Origin: an uncultured Bacilli bacterium
Lineage (GTDB): Bacteria; Bacillota_I; Bacilli_A; RF39; UBA660
NCBI GenBank assembly: GCA_944371545.1
Contig: CALVXT010000012.1
Span: 1-14,305 of the forward strand
Direction: 5' to 3'
DNA: 14,305 bases
Shown here: positions 1 through 6,809 of the stretch, in pieces
Position numbering within the stretch: the stretch's first letter is position 1
Layout of the letters: each line of letters starts with the position of its first letter
Position numbers and translations under genes: made by a program
The notes under the pieces: generated by a model
The model's input: only the letters and a program-made list of their open reading frames with translations
Database searches by the model: none
What the model was told of the DNA's origin: nothing

Positions 1-869
1 TTGTCTATGTTGCCAATCTCACTTAAAATGATAGCACCTAAGGTATAAGAAATACCTGGAATAGTTAAAATGACAGAGTTTAATTCATCCATGATTTCTT
101 TGATTTTTAAATCAATTTCCTTAATTTGACTATCAAGTAATTCAATTTGTTTTAGAGAATGTTTGATTTGAATTGGAAGTGAGGAGTTGTTGACACCAAT
201 AGAAGATTTCGCTAGTTCTTTTAATTTTTGAGCTTTGTCAAAGGAAAAATGACCTTTAGAAGCTGTAGATAAAAGATTAGCAATGGCATCAATACGTGTA
301 GAAGCGATGTCTTTTGGACTAGGAAATTTAGAAAGTAAAGCATAGCAACTTTTTAAATGAATAGAATTAAAAACTAAATTTAATTCTGGAAAAAGTTGAT
401 CAACAAAAGAAACTAAACGAACTTTTAATTTAGTACGATATTTAAGAACATCATCTCTATGTCTACATAAACTTCTGAGTTCCAAGATTTTAATATCTTT
501 AGAGACAAAAGGAGTATAATGTTTTAACATAAGAGATTGAATAATTAAATATGTATCAATTTTATCCGTTTTAGTTTTTCTAATATTACTATTTCTAAGA
601 GCATCGGTTTGAATAGGATTAATTATTCCAATATTAAAACCTTTGTTATGAAGAAATTGAATCAGATTTTCTCCATAGTGGCCAGTAGATTCCATACCTA
701 CTAAGCAATCAGAAATATCAATATTTTTCTCTTTCAGTTTGTCCATAAAGAAGTTAAAACCATTAATAGAGTTTTTAACTAAAAAAGCTTCTTGAATTAC
801 TTCGCCGTTTGAATTTGCAATAGATGCATAATGATTTTCTTTGGCTATATCCAAACCAATATAGTACAT
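1..869 (-). CDS. IS110-family transposase (C-terminus cut by window edge)
   Basis: This is a DEDD-type transposase/recombinase that moves an IS110-family element through a circular intermediate, guided by a bridge RNA. Read on the minus strand from the ATG at 869-867 it is open for 289 codons and leaves the window without a stop. It begins MYYIGLDIAKENHYAS, where D7 is the first acidic residue of the RuvC-like fold. GMESTGHYGE places the catalytic glutamate at residue 60, and a KTDKIDT motif near residues 102-108 supplies the other acidic residues. The last visible part, IPGISYTLGAIILSEIGNID, is the start of the second conserved Tnp (transposase_20) domain, which carries the catalytic serine. 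That serine is probably in the part seen or just beyond. The gene points away from the pilus block. The family call is firm; the subgroup is not resolved. Confidence 0.95.
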   Translation of the reverse strand, partial: MYYIGLDIAKENHYASIANSNGEVIQEAFLVKNSINGFNFFMDKLKEKNIDISDCLVGMESTGHYGENLIQFLHNKGFNIGIINPIQTDALRNSNIRKTKTDKIDTYLIIQSLMLKHYTPFVSKDIKILELRSLCRHRDDVLKYRTKLKVRLVSFVDQLFPELNLVFNSIHLKSCYALLSKFPSPKDIASTRIDAIANLLSTASKGHFSFDKAQKLKELAKSSIGVNNSSLPIQIKHSLKQIELLDSQIKEIDLKIKEIMDELNSVILTIPGISYTLGAIILSEIGNID

Positions 870-879
870 AAAATCAACT

Positions 880-1061
880 CCAATCTTAAAATGAAATTTT
901 TGACAACTGTGTTCCACGTAGTTTTATTTCTTGTAACCTTGTTGGAGATAAAAAGTCTAAGCCTTATCCAACTTATAACCAATTAAAAATAAAACTGTGG
1001 CATTAGTCTCTACTAGAATAGTCAAAGCTATAAGGTGAGTCAGAAAAGTCCACAGTGTCGG
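880..1061 (-). ncRNA. candidate IS110 bridge RNA in the element's non-coding end
   Basis: IS110-group elements carry a structured bridge RNA of roughly 180 nt between the element end and the recombinase start. This position is occupied here by about 200 non-coding bases. On the minus strand the first stem is ACTGTGG (1056-1050) pairing with CCACAGT (1000-994), just after the predicted start. A second stem is GTTGGA (972-967) with TCCAAC (946-941), enclosing a 20-base loop region. A third, weaker GTT/AAC-closed hairpin lies near 911-937. This 5' hairpin followed by two looped hairpins matches the general layout of known bridge RNAs. Structure and boundaries are read by eye; the target- and donor-binding loops cannot be assigned without the element's ends. 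Confidence 0.5.
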
Positions 1062-1066
1062 AACAT

Positions 1067-1072
1067 ATTATA
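1067..1072 (-). promoter_or_regulatory. -10 box at the IS110 element end, no partner -35
   Basis: The minus strand reads GATATAATATG, a perfect TATAAT placed so that transcription would begin near 1060, at the foot of the first bridge-RNA hairpin. The sequence 17 bases upstream (CTTTTA) does not resemble a -35 box. In IS110 elements the full promoter is known to form only when the two ends join in the circular form, one end giving -35 and the other -10. The arrangement here fits that, by inference. Confidence 0.45.
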
Positions 1073-1101
1073 TCAAAAATCTAAAAATATAAAAGAAAGG
1101 A

Positions 1102-1134
1102 TATAATACATTCAGTTCTTTTAAATAAGAACTG
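1102..1134 (+). promoter_or_regulatory. -10 box and leader hairpin upstream of the ATPase gene
   Basis: A TATAAT at 1102-1107 is followed at the expected start-site distance by a perfect 8-bp inverted repeat, CAGTTCTT (1113-1120) and AAGAACTG (1127-1134), with a 6-base loop. No convincing -35 is seen upstream, and the IS110 end lies only about 25-35 bp away. The repeat could be a 5' stabilising hairpin of the pilus mRNA or an operator. It is not followed by a T tract, so it is not a terminator. Confidence 0.4.
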
Positions 1135-1159
1135 ATTATATTATACAAGGTGATGAAGG

Positions 1160-2263
1160 GTGAATGATGCAATATTTTCTCAATTAGATTTTGGTCCATT
1201 GGATGAGTTTTTAAAAGAGGATAATATTACCGATATTTCTTATAGTAATGGTGGACAAGTTTGGTTAAAGTCCTTGGATAAAGGTGTTTATCAAGCAAAT
1301 CGCCCTGAAATTAATAATGCTTTGATGGAAAAATTGGCCTTTCAATGTGCAAATGTTATGGGTAAAACATTTAATATGGCTCATCCTTTCTTGGATGCTG
1401 AAAGTGCTGAACTTCGTTTAAACTTTATTCATGAATCTATTGCTACTAATGGAATAGCTTGTGTTATTCGTAAAACACCAGCAAAAATTCGTTTGAATCG
1501 TGAAAAGTTATTAAATGAAAAATATGTATCTGCAGATTTACTTGATTTTTTGTTAAAATGTGTTGAGGGCCACGCGAATATTATTGTAAGTGGAGAAACT
1601 GGTTCTGGTAAAACGGAGCTTGTTAAGTATTTGGCTTCTCATACTAAGGAGAACGAAAAAATTATTACTATTGAGGATACTTTAGAGTTGCATTTGGATC
1701 GTATTTTTCCTCATCGAGATATTGTTGCTATGAAAACAAATAATATTGCGAGCTATTCAGATGTTTTGGTTACTTGTATGCGACAGAACCCAATTTGGAT
1801 ATTATTATCTGAGGTTCGTAGTGCGGAAGCTGTAATGGCTGTTCGTAACTCGATTTCTTCTGGACACCATATTTTGTCAACAATTCACTCTGATAAAGCT
1901 AGCTTGATTCCAATGCGTATGTTTGCACTTATTGAAAGTAATATTGATGTGGAACAATTTGTTACGACGATTCACCGTTATGTTCAAATAGGGATTTATG
2001 TCAAAGGATATATGAGTAAAGAATTAGGAAGATTTCAACGTGAAATTATGGAAGTTTGTGAATTTTATGTTGATGATAATAATAAACCACAAGTTAATAC
2101 CATTTATAAAAAAACATTAACTGGTGAGATTACGATGAATAATCCAACAAAGTACTTGCGTGATTATCTAGGAATTAGTGGAATTGTTTTAGATGAAGAT
2201 ATTTTTCATTTAGATGGAAATGGTACTTCGCCAAGAAATGATGCAGCAATTGAAACTTTATAA
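1160..2263 (+). CDS. CpaF/TadA-like secretion ATPase (VirB11/GspE superfamily)
   Basis: This is a cytoplasmic hexameric ATPase that powers pilus assembly or secretion at the inner face of the membrane. The Walker A motif GETGSGKT is at residues 145-152. The Asp box IITIEDTLELHL is around 168-179. The Walker B region reads NPIWILLSEVRSAEA with the catalytic glutamate at 218. The His box GHHILSTIHSD has histidines at 236, 237 and 243. The N-terminal 130 residues match the compact CpaF/VirB11-type domain rather than the long GspE one. Walker B has serines where the family usually has glycines (GEVRG becomes SEVRS). The start is a GTG at 1160 with AAGGTGA 7-13 bases upstream; an ATG at 1153 is followed by a stop after four codons. 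It heads the operon, with the platform gene 19 bases downstream. CpaF/TadA is favoured over VirB11 because TadB/TadC homologues follow. Confidence 0.93.
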   Translation: MNDAIFSQLDFGPLDEFLKEDNITDISYSNGGQVWLKSLDKGVYQANRPEINNALMEKLAFQCANVMGKTFNMAHPFLDAESAELRLNFIHESIATNGIACVIRKTPAKIRLNREKLLNEKYVSADLLDFLLKCVEGHANIIVSGETGSGKTELVKYLASHTKENEKIITIEDTLELHLDRIFPHRDIVAMKTNNIASYSDVLVTCMRQNPIWILLSEVRSAEAVMAVRNSISSGHHILSTIHSDKASLIPMRMFALIESNIDVEQFVTTIHRYVQIGIYVKGYMSKELGRFQREIMEVCEFYVDDNNKPQVNTIYKKTLTGEITMNNPTKYLRDYLGISGIVLDEDIFHLDGNGTSPRNDAAIETL

Positions 2264-2282
2264 AAGAAAGAAGGAGTTATAA

Positions 2283-3179
2283 ATGCTTGAATTAATAATA
2301 TGGATTGGTTTAGCTGTTTTCGCTTTAACTTATCGATTTAATAATGGAGAAAATGTTTATAAGTTCTTTGTTACTCAAGCAGCTAGTGTGTATGATAGGT
2401 ATGCACCTTATAGTTTTAAAGAGGTTCGCGCAAAAACAAAGGAACTTGGTCAAGAATATACACCTAAGCAATATATGACTCAAGTTGTGGTATTTGCTGT
2501 GGTTGCTTTTGGTATTACTTATTTGTATTTCTATAATATTATTATTTCAATTATTTATGCTTTAATTGCTGTTGGATTTATTCCTTATCTTGCTTATTTA
2601 CGTTGTCAAAAAGTATATAGTGAATTTATTTTTGAACAGATACAAATTTATACTACGAATGTTATCATGGAATTTAATACAACTCAGAGTTTTGTTAAGT
2701 CTTTAGAAGGAGTTCGTGATTCTGGTATTTTAGAAGATCCTGTTCTAGGAGATGTTCGAACAATGATTGATATGTCTTATCAGAATGGTACAATAGATGA
2801 ATCCATTGAATTTTTCAATGCTAAATATCCTTATTATATGGTTAAAAATATGAACCAACTCTTTTTACAAATTACTAAAGAAGGAGCAAAAGATTCTGGT
2901 CAAGCTTTAGAAAATATGTCCATGGATATTGATGCTTTGGTAGAAGGCGTTTATCGAGATCAAATTGATCGAAAAGAATTTCATCGAAGATTTGTTACTT
3001 TTGGTTTAGCTTTGTTTTTACTTGTTATGGCTATGCAATTTTTGCTAGGTACAGATTCTTATATTGAACTGTTGGATATGTGGTATGTTCAGTTAGTCCT
3101 TCACGCGATTATAATCATTAATAGTTTTTTCCTTATTAGTGGAGAAAAATTCTATTATGAAGATGTGGGGGTGGAATAA
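2283..3179 (+). CDS. tadB: TadB-like platform membrane protein (T2SSF/GspF family)
   Basis: This polytopic membrane protein would form the platform turned by the ATPase during pilus assembly. The 298 residues hold an N-terminal membrane segment (about 2-18), two adjacent segments (about 65-107), a cytoplasmic helical T2SSF-type domain (about 110-235), and two C-terminal segments (about 237-256 and 264-286). That layout is typical of TadB. The cytoplasmic part has the expected amphipathic, acidic helices (for example FIFEQIQIYTTNVIMEFNTT). An AAGGAG site lies just before the ATG, and the next gene's ATG overlaps its TAA stop by one base, which suggests translational coupling. TadB is assigned by order and architecture, since TadB and TadC are paralogues; the family call is safer than the symbol. 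Confidence 0.82.
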   Translation: MLELIIWIGLAVFALTYRFNNGENVYKFFVTQAASVYDRYAPYSFKEVRAKTKELGQEYTPKQYMTQVVVFAVVAFGITYLYFYNIIISIIYALIAVGFIPYLAYLRCQKVYSEFIFEQIQIYTTNVIMEFNTTQSFVKSLEGVRDSGILEDPVLGDVRTMIDMSYQNGTIDESIEFFNAKYPYYMVKNMNQLFLQITKEGAKDSGQALENMSMDIDALVEGVYRDQIDRKEFHRRFVTFGLALFLLVMAMQFLLGTDSYIELLDMWYVQLVLHAIIIINSFFLISGEKFYYEDVGVE

Positions 3180-3967
3180 TGTATTGGGAAGTTTTTGCTT
3201 TAGCTGGTATTTTACTTTTCTTGCTTAATTATACAGGTAAGATTAGTGCGAATCGTTTTGTTTCTGATAATGAGGTGTATTTTCGAAAATTAAAAGAAAG
3301 CGATTGGGATTTTTATGTTAAAGCTAAATATGGTGATACTCAAAACCCAGATTTTCTTTTTAATAAAAGAATTAAAAATGGTTTAATTACAATTTTCGTA
3401 GTTCTTTGTTTTTTGATTTCTAATTTATCTTATATTACAGTTTTATTTAGTTTGTTAGCTGGCTATTTTGTATTTAAAATGGATTATTCCAATATAAAAA
3501 AATATTATAAAAGACATTTAAATGAAATTGATGCAATGTTACCTCATTATTTGAAAAGTTTGGAAATTTTAATTCAACATTACACTGTTCCAGTTGCATT
3601 AGGTAAATCTATTAATGATGCACCACCTATTTTTAAAGAAGGTTTGCAAGAATTGATTAATCAGATTAATGAAGGTGATGATACCATTCAACCGTATATG
3701 CAATTTGCTAAAACTTATCCAGTTCGAGATTCTATGCGAATGATGCGTCTTTTGTATCGTTTGTCTTTAGGTAGACAGGAGCATAAGCAAGAGCAGTTGT
3801 TAACGTTTTCTAGAACTATTTCTAATTTACAACAAAAAGCTCGTGAACTTAAATATAAACAACGCTTGGAAAAAATGGAAAGTAAAACAATGAAAATGCT
3901 TATTACAACTGGTTTGGGAGTAATGGTATTGTTAATTTTTGCAGTTTTGATGTTAATGAACATGTAA
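3179..3967 (+). CDS. tadC: TadC-like platform membrane protein (T2SSF/GspF family)
   Basis: This is the second platform protein and probably pairs with the preceding TadB-like protein under the ATPase. The 262 residues show an N-terminal membrane segment (about 3-19), a double segment (about 68-98), a long cytoplasmic helical domain with the T2SSF pattern (HLNEIDAMLPHYLKSLEIL, about 115-133, then FSRTISNLQQKARELKYKQR), and a C-terminal segment (about 237-260). A charged linker (RLEKMESKTMKM) precedes the last segment, as in TadC proteins. Its ATG overlaps the upstream stop (TAATG). Transcription appears to be boosted again immediately downstream by a separate promoter for the pilin-like genes. 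Confidence 0.8.
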   Translation: MYWEVFALAGILLFLLNYTGKISANRFVSDNEVYFRKLKESDWDFYVKAKYGDTQNPDFLFNKRIKNGLITIFVVLCFLISNLSYITVLFSLLAGYFVFKMDYSNIKKYYKRHLNEIDAMLPHYLKSLEILIQHYTVPVALGKSINDAPPIFKEGLQELINQINEGDDTIQPYMQFAKTYPVRDSMRMMRLLYRLSLGRQEHKQEQLLTFSRTISNLQQKARELKYKQRLEKMESKTMKMLITTGLGVMVLLIFAVLMLMNM

Positions 3968-3971
3968 TTCG

Positions 3972-4000
3972 TTGATATTTTAGAAAAAAAAAGTTATAAT
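3972..4000 (+). promoter_or_regulatory. strong internal promoter for the pilin-like genes
   Basis: TTGATA (3972-3977) and TATAAT (3995-4000) are separated by exactly 17 bp, giving 5/6 and 6/6 matches to the vegetative consensus. The predicted start is near 4007. It is followed by an unusually strong TAGGAGGAGG site (4012-4021) before the ATG at 4032. This is the best promoter in the window. It sits exactly before the small pilin-like genes, as expected if these subunits are needed in excess over the ATPase and platform. Confidence 0.8.
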
Positions 4001-4031
4001 AATATACAGAGTAGGAGGAGGTTTTTATTAT

Positions 4032-4292
4032 ATGAAAGAAGCAACAGGTGAATTAAATATGACAGTTGTAACTGTAGTTGCAATTGCTGCAGTAGCCGCA
4101 TTCTTCTATGCCTTTATTTGGCCTAGTATCCAAAGTAGTATTATAGCAAGTACGAACTGTGCATCTGCTCAATGTGATTCTAGTAGTTGTACAGAGACAG
4201 GTGGTTCAACAAAGTGTACAGCTTGTTATTATGGTGAAAATTTTGAAGAAGGTCCAATCACTTGTACATTCCAAAATGGCGGAGGAGAATAA
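4032..4292 (+). CDS. small cysteine-rich pilin-like protein, copy 1
   Basis: This is a probable major or minor pilus subunit of 86 residues. A very short N-terminus (MKEATGELN) leads into one hydrophobic helix (about 10-32, ending YAFIWPSI). A small extracellular region with six cysteines, likely disulfide-bonded, follows. The short start ending in glycine followed by a long hydrophobic helix resembles Flp-type prepilins cleaved after glycine, which would be G6 here. The classical +5 glutamate is absent, so processing is uncertain. The next gene encodes a close paralogue with the same first nine residues. It is preceded by a strong promoter and ribosome-binding site, which supports high expression. 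Pilin function is inferred from architecture and neighbours. Confidence 0.75.
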   Translation: MKEATGELNMTVVTVVAIAAVAAFFYAFIWPSIQSSIIASTNCASAQCDSSSCTETGGSTKCTACYYGENFEEGPITCTFQNGGGE

Positions 4293-4295
4293 GAA

Positions 4296-4535
4296 ATGAA
4301 AGAAGCTACAGGAGAATTAAATGCTACTGTCTTTGTGGTTATAGCTGTAGCTTCTCTTGTAGCTTTTTTCTATACGACTATTTGGCCCGCGATTAAAGGA
4401 AATTTAAATGAAAATACAGCTTGTAGTCGTGCGATTTGCGCGAATGAACCAAATTCTGATGGCAGAACGGTAAACTGTTATGTTATGGAAAATGGTCAAA
4501 GATCAGAGGAATTTTCCTGTGTATGGAAAGGCTAG
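4296..4535 (+). CDS. small cysteine-containing pilin-like protein, copy 2
   Basis: This is a tandem paralogue of the preceding gene, 79 residues long. It begins with the identical MKEATGELN, then a hydrophobic helix (about 10-33) ending YTTIWPAIKGN, which mirrors YAFIWPSIQSS in copy 1. The extracellular part has diverged: it carries four cysteines instead of six and a different loop content. Only three bases separate it from the previous stop, and its Shine-Dalgarno (GGAGGAG) lies within the end of that gene. Helix conservation with head divergence suggests both copies enter the same fibre while exposing different surfaces. Confidence 0.75.
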   Translation: MKEATGELNATVFVVIAVASLVAFFYTTIWPAIKGNLNENTACSRAICANEPNSDGRTVNCYVMENGQRSEEFSCVWKG

Positions 4536-4553
4536 TAGGAGGGATAGAGAAGG

Positions 4554-5075
4554 ATGAGAGAAGCCATAGGTGGAACTTGGCTATTTCAAATAGTCATTGT
4601 ATTTATTCTATTATTTACTGGTTTTATGTGTCTTACTATTAACCGTTCTAAGGCCTTTAATGTCAAAGATCAAATTATTCAAACTATTCAAAATTATAAT
4701 GGAATTGATCTAAATAGTGAGTATGAAGAAGGGGATACGGGAGCTTTTGCTGAGATTGTTGACTATATTCAAGAGAATTCTTATCGAACAAGCGGCAATG
4801 TTCCTGCTAATGAACTTGTAAATGGTGAACAAGTTTCTTATGTTTGTTATAATCGTGATGGACATCAATCTTCTAGTAATCCAGTTTTTTGTATTGCTAA
4901 GATCAATGTGGATAATGAAGCATGTGCAGCCGGAAGTACTTGTTTTAATGAGCTTCCTGACATGAGTTATTATCGTGTAGTTGTATTTTTTCAATTAGAT
5001 TTACCTATATTTAAAGAATTGTTTAATTTTAGAGTTGTTGGTGATACGAAAACAATGTATGGAGGTCCACGATGA
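4554..5075 (+). CDS. TadE-like larger pilin-like protein, copy 1
   Basis: This 173-residue protein has one N-terminal membrane helix and an extracellular domain. It starts MREAIGGTW, related to the MKEATGELN of the small pilin-like proteins, followed by a hydrophobic helix (about 9-28) and then NRSKAFNVKDQIIQTIQNY, an amphipathic continuation as in type IV pilin stems. The C-terminal region contains paired strands (YYRVVVFFQLDLPIFKELF) shared with the next gene. Size and placement after the small pilins recall TadE/TadF minor pseudopilins, but I see no TadE signature, so that name is an analogy. The ribosome-binding site is GGAGGG. The stop overlaps the next ATG by four bases (ATGA), indicating coupled translation. 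Confidence 0.68.
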   Translation: MREAIGGTWLFQIVIVFILLFTGFMCLTINRSKAFNVKDQIIQTIQNYNGIDLNSEYEEGDTGAFAEIVDYIQENSYRTSGNVPANELVNGEQVSYVCYNRDGHQSSSNPVFCIAKINVDNEACAAGSTCFNELPDMSYYRVVVFFQLDLPIFKELFNFRVVGDTKTMYGGPR

Positions 5076-5554
5076 GACAAGCGATAGGATCGACCTGGGT
5101 TTTGCAATTAGTTATTATTTTTATGTTAATTTTTGTAGCATTTTTGGCTTTGAGTATTAATTATACAAAAGCCTTTCGTGTAAAAAATGAATTAGTAACT
5201 ATGATTGAAAAATATGAAGGGGTCAGTGAAGGTGAAGACGGATCTGTTGAGTTATTGAATAATTATTTGCTATATAATAATTATTCATCAATGGGTAGAT
5301 GTGAAGCAGGAGATTATGGTGTTCAAAATTTGCATGAACCTATTTTAGAACCGGTTAATACAAATGAACGATATTTTTATTGCGTAAGAAAAGTTGATGC
5401 TTCTACAGGAGCTTTAGCAGACCGCGCAAAATACCGTGTACGTATTTTCTTTAAATTTAGTTTGCCTGTATTAGGAGATTTATTTACTTTTTCTGTTGAA
5501 GGTACATCTATTGCTATTACCAATTCTTTAGCGGACATAGAAGTGGCAGAATAG
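5072..5554 (+). CDS. TadE-like larger pilin-like protein, copy 2
   Basis: This 160-residue protein is a tandem paralogue of the preceding one. MRQAIGSTWVLQLVIIFML aligns with MREAIGGTWLFQIVIVFIL, SINYTKAFRVKNELVTMIEKY with the stem region, and YRVRIFFKFSLPVLGDLFTF with the C-terminal strands. The middle is unrelated in detail. Both proteins probably act as minor pilins or tip/assembly components outside the membrane. The gene is translationally coupled through a four-base ATGA overlap and followed after 14 bases by the TadZ-like gene. Function is inferred from homology to its neighbour and locus context only. Confidence 0.68.
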   Translation: MRQAIGSTWVLQLVIIFMLIFVAFLALSINYTKAFRVKNELVTMIEKYEGVSEGEDGSVELLNNYLLYNNYSSMGRCEAGDYGVQNLHEPILEPVNTNERYFYCVRKVDASTGALADRAKYRVRIFFKFSLPVLGDLFTFSVEGTSIAITNSLADIEVAE

Positions 5555-5568
5555 AAAGGAATTTTACT

Positions 5569-6594
5569 ATGAATGTAAAAATTGTAAACAAGTATGCAAG
5601 TTTATTAGCTGATTTGGATATTGATTTTATTAAAAGTATTGAAGGAGAATTTACTTCAGAAGAAATTATTATGCAATTTTCTAATTTCTTCTTTAATAAA
5701 ATGATTCTAGATATAACCGCTATAAAAAATTATGAGGATATTACAAAAATTCAAGAACTGTCTGTAAATATGGATATGAGTAAAGTTATTTTACTTCTTG
5801 ATGATTCGGAAGTGGTAAATAGTCCTAGATATTTGTCACAGTTGGTTTCAATGGGAATTTATAATTTTACTCGTAACGTTGATGCAATTAAGTTTTTAAT
5901 TGATAATCCAAATTCATATAAAGATGTTGCTCAGTATCACCAACTTAATAATGTCATGGTTACAGATGAAACGAAAGCTTCTAATGAAGAAAGTGGGAAA
6001 AGTGGAGGTCCTACTATTATTTATGAACAACGAGAACTTAGAGTTATCGGTGTAAAAAACGTTACGGAACATGCTGGAAGTACTACTTTAACCTATTTAT
6101 TGAAAAAGCAATTAGAAAAGAAATATAAGGTTGTTGCTGTTGAAGTTGATGATAATGATTTTGTTTTCTTTAATGATAAATCTTTAAAGCATACGAATCA
6201 TTTGGAACTTCAAAATTTTATTGCAAGTAATTATCAGTTAGATGTAATTTTAGTTGATTTAAATGATAAAGGTGCAGAGTCCTCATGTACAGAGGTTTTG
6301 TATTTGATTGAACCTGGATTAATAAAACTAAATAAATTAATTCGAAAGGATCGAAATATTTTTGAAAAATTAAAAGGAAAAAAGATTATTTTAAATCGAA
6401 GCGTTTTAAATAATTCTGATATTGCTGATTTTGAATATGAGTCTCGAAGTAAAGTTTATTATAATATTCCTTATTTGGATGATAAACTTGAAAATAATCA
6501 TGTATTAAATGAGTTATTAATTAAAATGGGTTTTTCAAGACTTGATGTTGAAAATTCAGAAAAAGGCGGGAAATTATTTAGTATTTTTAAATAG
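5569..6594 (+). CDS. TadZ/CpaE-like localisation protein with degenerate P-loop
   Basis: TadZ/CpaE proteins position Tad pili at a cell site. They join an N-terminal receiver-like domain to a MinD/ParA-type fold. This 341-residue protein has an N-terminal alpha/beta part (about 1-130; SKVILLLDDSEVV and a later SMGIYNFTRNVDAIKFL resemble receiver strands), a linker, and a second part beginning RELRVIGVKNVTEHAGSTTL (about 156-175). The latter occupies the deviant Walker A position (KGGxGKTT), but both lysines are lost, so nucleotide hydrolysis is unlikely. DVILVDLNDKG fits the following Walker B-like strand, and KIILNRSVLNN a later core strand. It is the last gene before a terminator. The similarity is structural and contextual and sequence motifs are weak; confidence is moderate. 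Confidence 0.65.
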   Translation: MNVKIVNKYASLLADLDIDFIKSIEGEFTSEEIIMQFSNFFFNKMILDITAIKNYEDITKIQELSVNMDMSKVILLLDDSEVVNSPRYLSQLVSMGIYNFTRNVDAIKFLIDNPNSYKDVAQYHQLNNVMVTDETKASNEESGKSGGPTIIYEQRELRVIGVKNVTEHAGSTTLTYLLKKQLEKKYKVVAVEVDDNDFVFFNDKSLKHTNHLELQNFIASNYQLDVILVDLNDKGAESSCTEVLYLIEPGLIKLNKLIRKDRNIFEKLKGKKIILNRSVLNNSDIADFEYESRSKVYYNIPYLDDKLENNHVLNELLIKMGFSRLDVENSEKGGKLFSIFK

Positions 6595-6623
6595 AGCTAT
6601 ATCGGTTGTGATATAGTTTTTTT
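6595..6623 (+). terminator. rho-independent terminator after the TadZ-like gene
   Basis: AGCTATATC (6595-6603) pairs with GATATAGTT (6610-6618), with one G-U pair and a 6-base loop, and runs into a 7-T tract. It directly follows the stop codon and closes the first transcription unit of the pilus block. Confidence 0.85.
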
Positions 6624-6628
6624 GTCAT

Positions 6629-6657
6629 TTGCAAAAGATATTTGTGTGTGTTATAGT
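6629..6657 (+). promoter_or_regulatory. extended -10 promoter for the 29-codon gene
   Basis: TTGCAA (6629-6634) and TATAGT (6652-6657) are 17 bp apart, with TG one base upstream of the -10 (TGTTATAGT). The predicted start is about G6664, which would leave a 56-base leader before the small gene. Confidence 0.7.
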
Positions 6658-6687
6658 AATAAAGATACATTTGAACTTCAGGTGATC

Positions 6688-6714
6688 CCCTTTCAAAGTA
6701 TAAGAAGGGCGGTG
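6688..6714 (+). promoter_or_regulatory. ribosome-binding site in a possible leader hairpin
   Basis: The Shine-Dalgarno region of the small gene (AAGGGCGGTGG, 6705-6715) begins with AAGGG, which can pair with CCCTT at 6688-6692 across a 12-base loop. Such masking would limit translation of the peptide. The stem is short, so this is suggestive only. Confidence 0.35.
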
Positions 6715-6719
6715 GTATT

Positions 6720-6809
6720 ATGCGTGAAAATGAAAAACATTTATATCGTGTAATATACCAATTATTAGTAGTAATATTTATATTATTACTTATTATAATG
6801 TTTAAATAA
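6720..6809 (+). CDS. 29-residue membrane peptide, candidate type I toxin
   Basis: A 29-codon frame encodes MRENEKHLYRVIYQ followed by an uninterrupted hydrophobic stretch (residues 15-28, rich in L, V and I) and a final lysine. The layout is a charged N-terminal segment plus one membrane helix. It has its own promoter, a good Shine-Dalgarno (GGCGGTGG) four bases before the ATG, a structured leader, and a convergent antisense RNA over its 3' untranslated region. These are the hallmarks of type I toxin genes such as the Fst/Ldr and TxpA/Bsr classes. I do not recognise the peptide as a member of any of them. The toxin role is inferred from architecture; a small membrane regulator of the pilus system is possible, given its position between two pilus transcription units. 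Confidence 0.62.
   Translation: MRENEKHLYRVIYQLLVVIFILLLIIMFK

Noticed and set aside
3715..3963. 82-codon minus-strand frame
   Set aside because: Lies wholly inside the TadC-like gene, has no ribosome-binding site and low-complexity residues; a shadow frame.
6664..6720. Riboswitch upstream of the small gene
   Set aside because: The leader is only about 56 bases and matches no riboswitch core I know; the hairpins are better explained by the inverted repeats.
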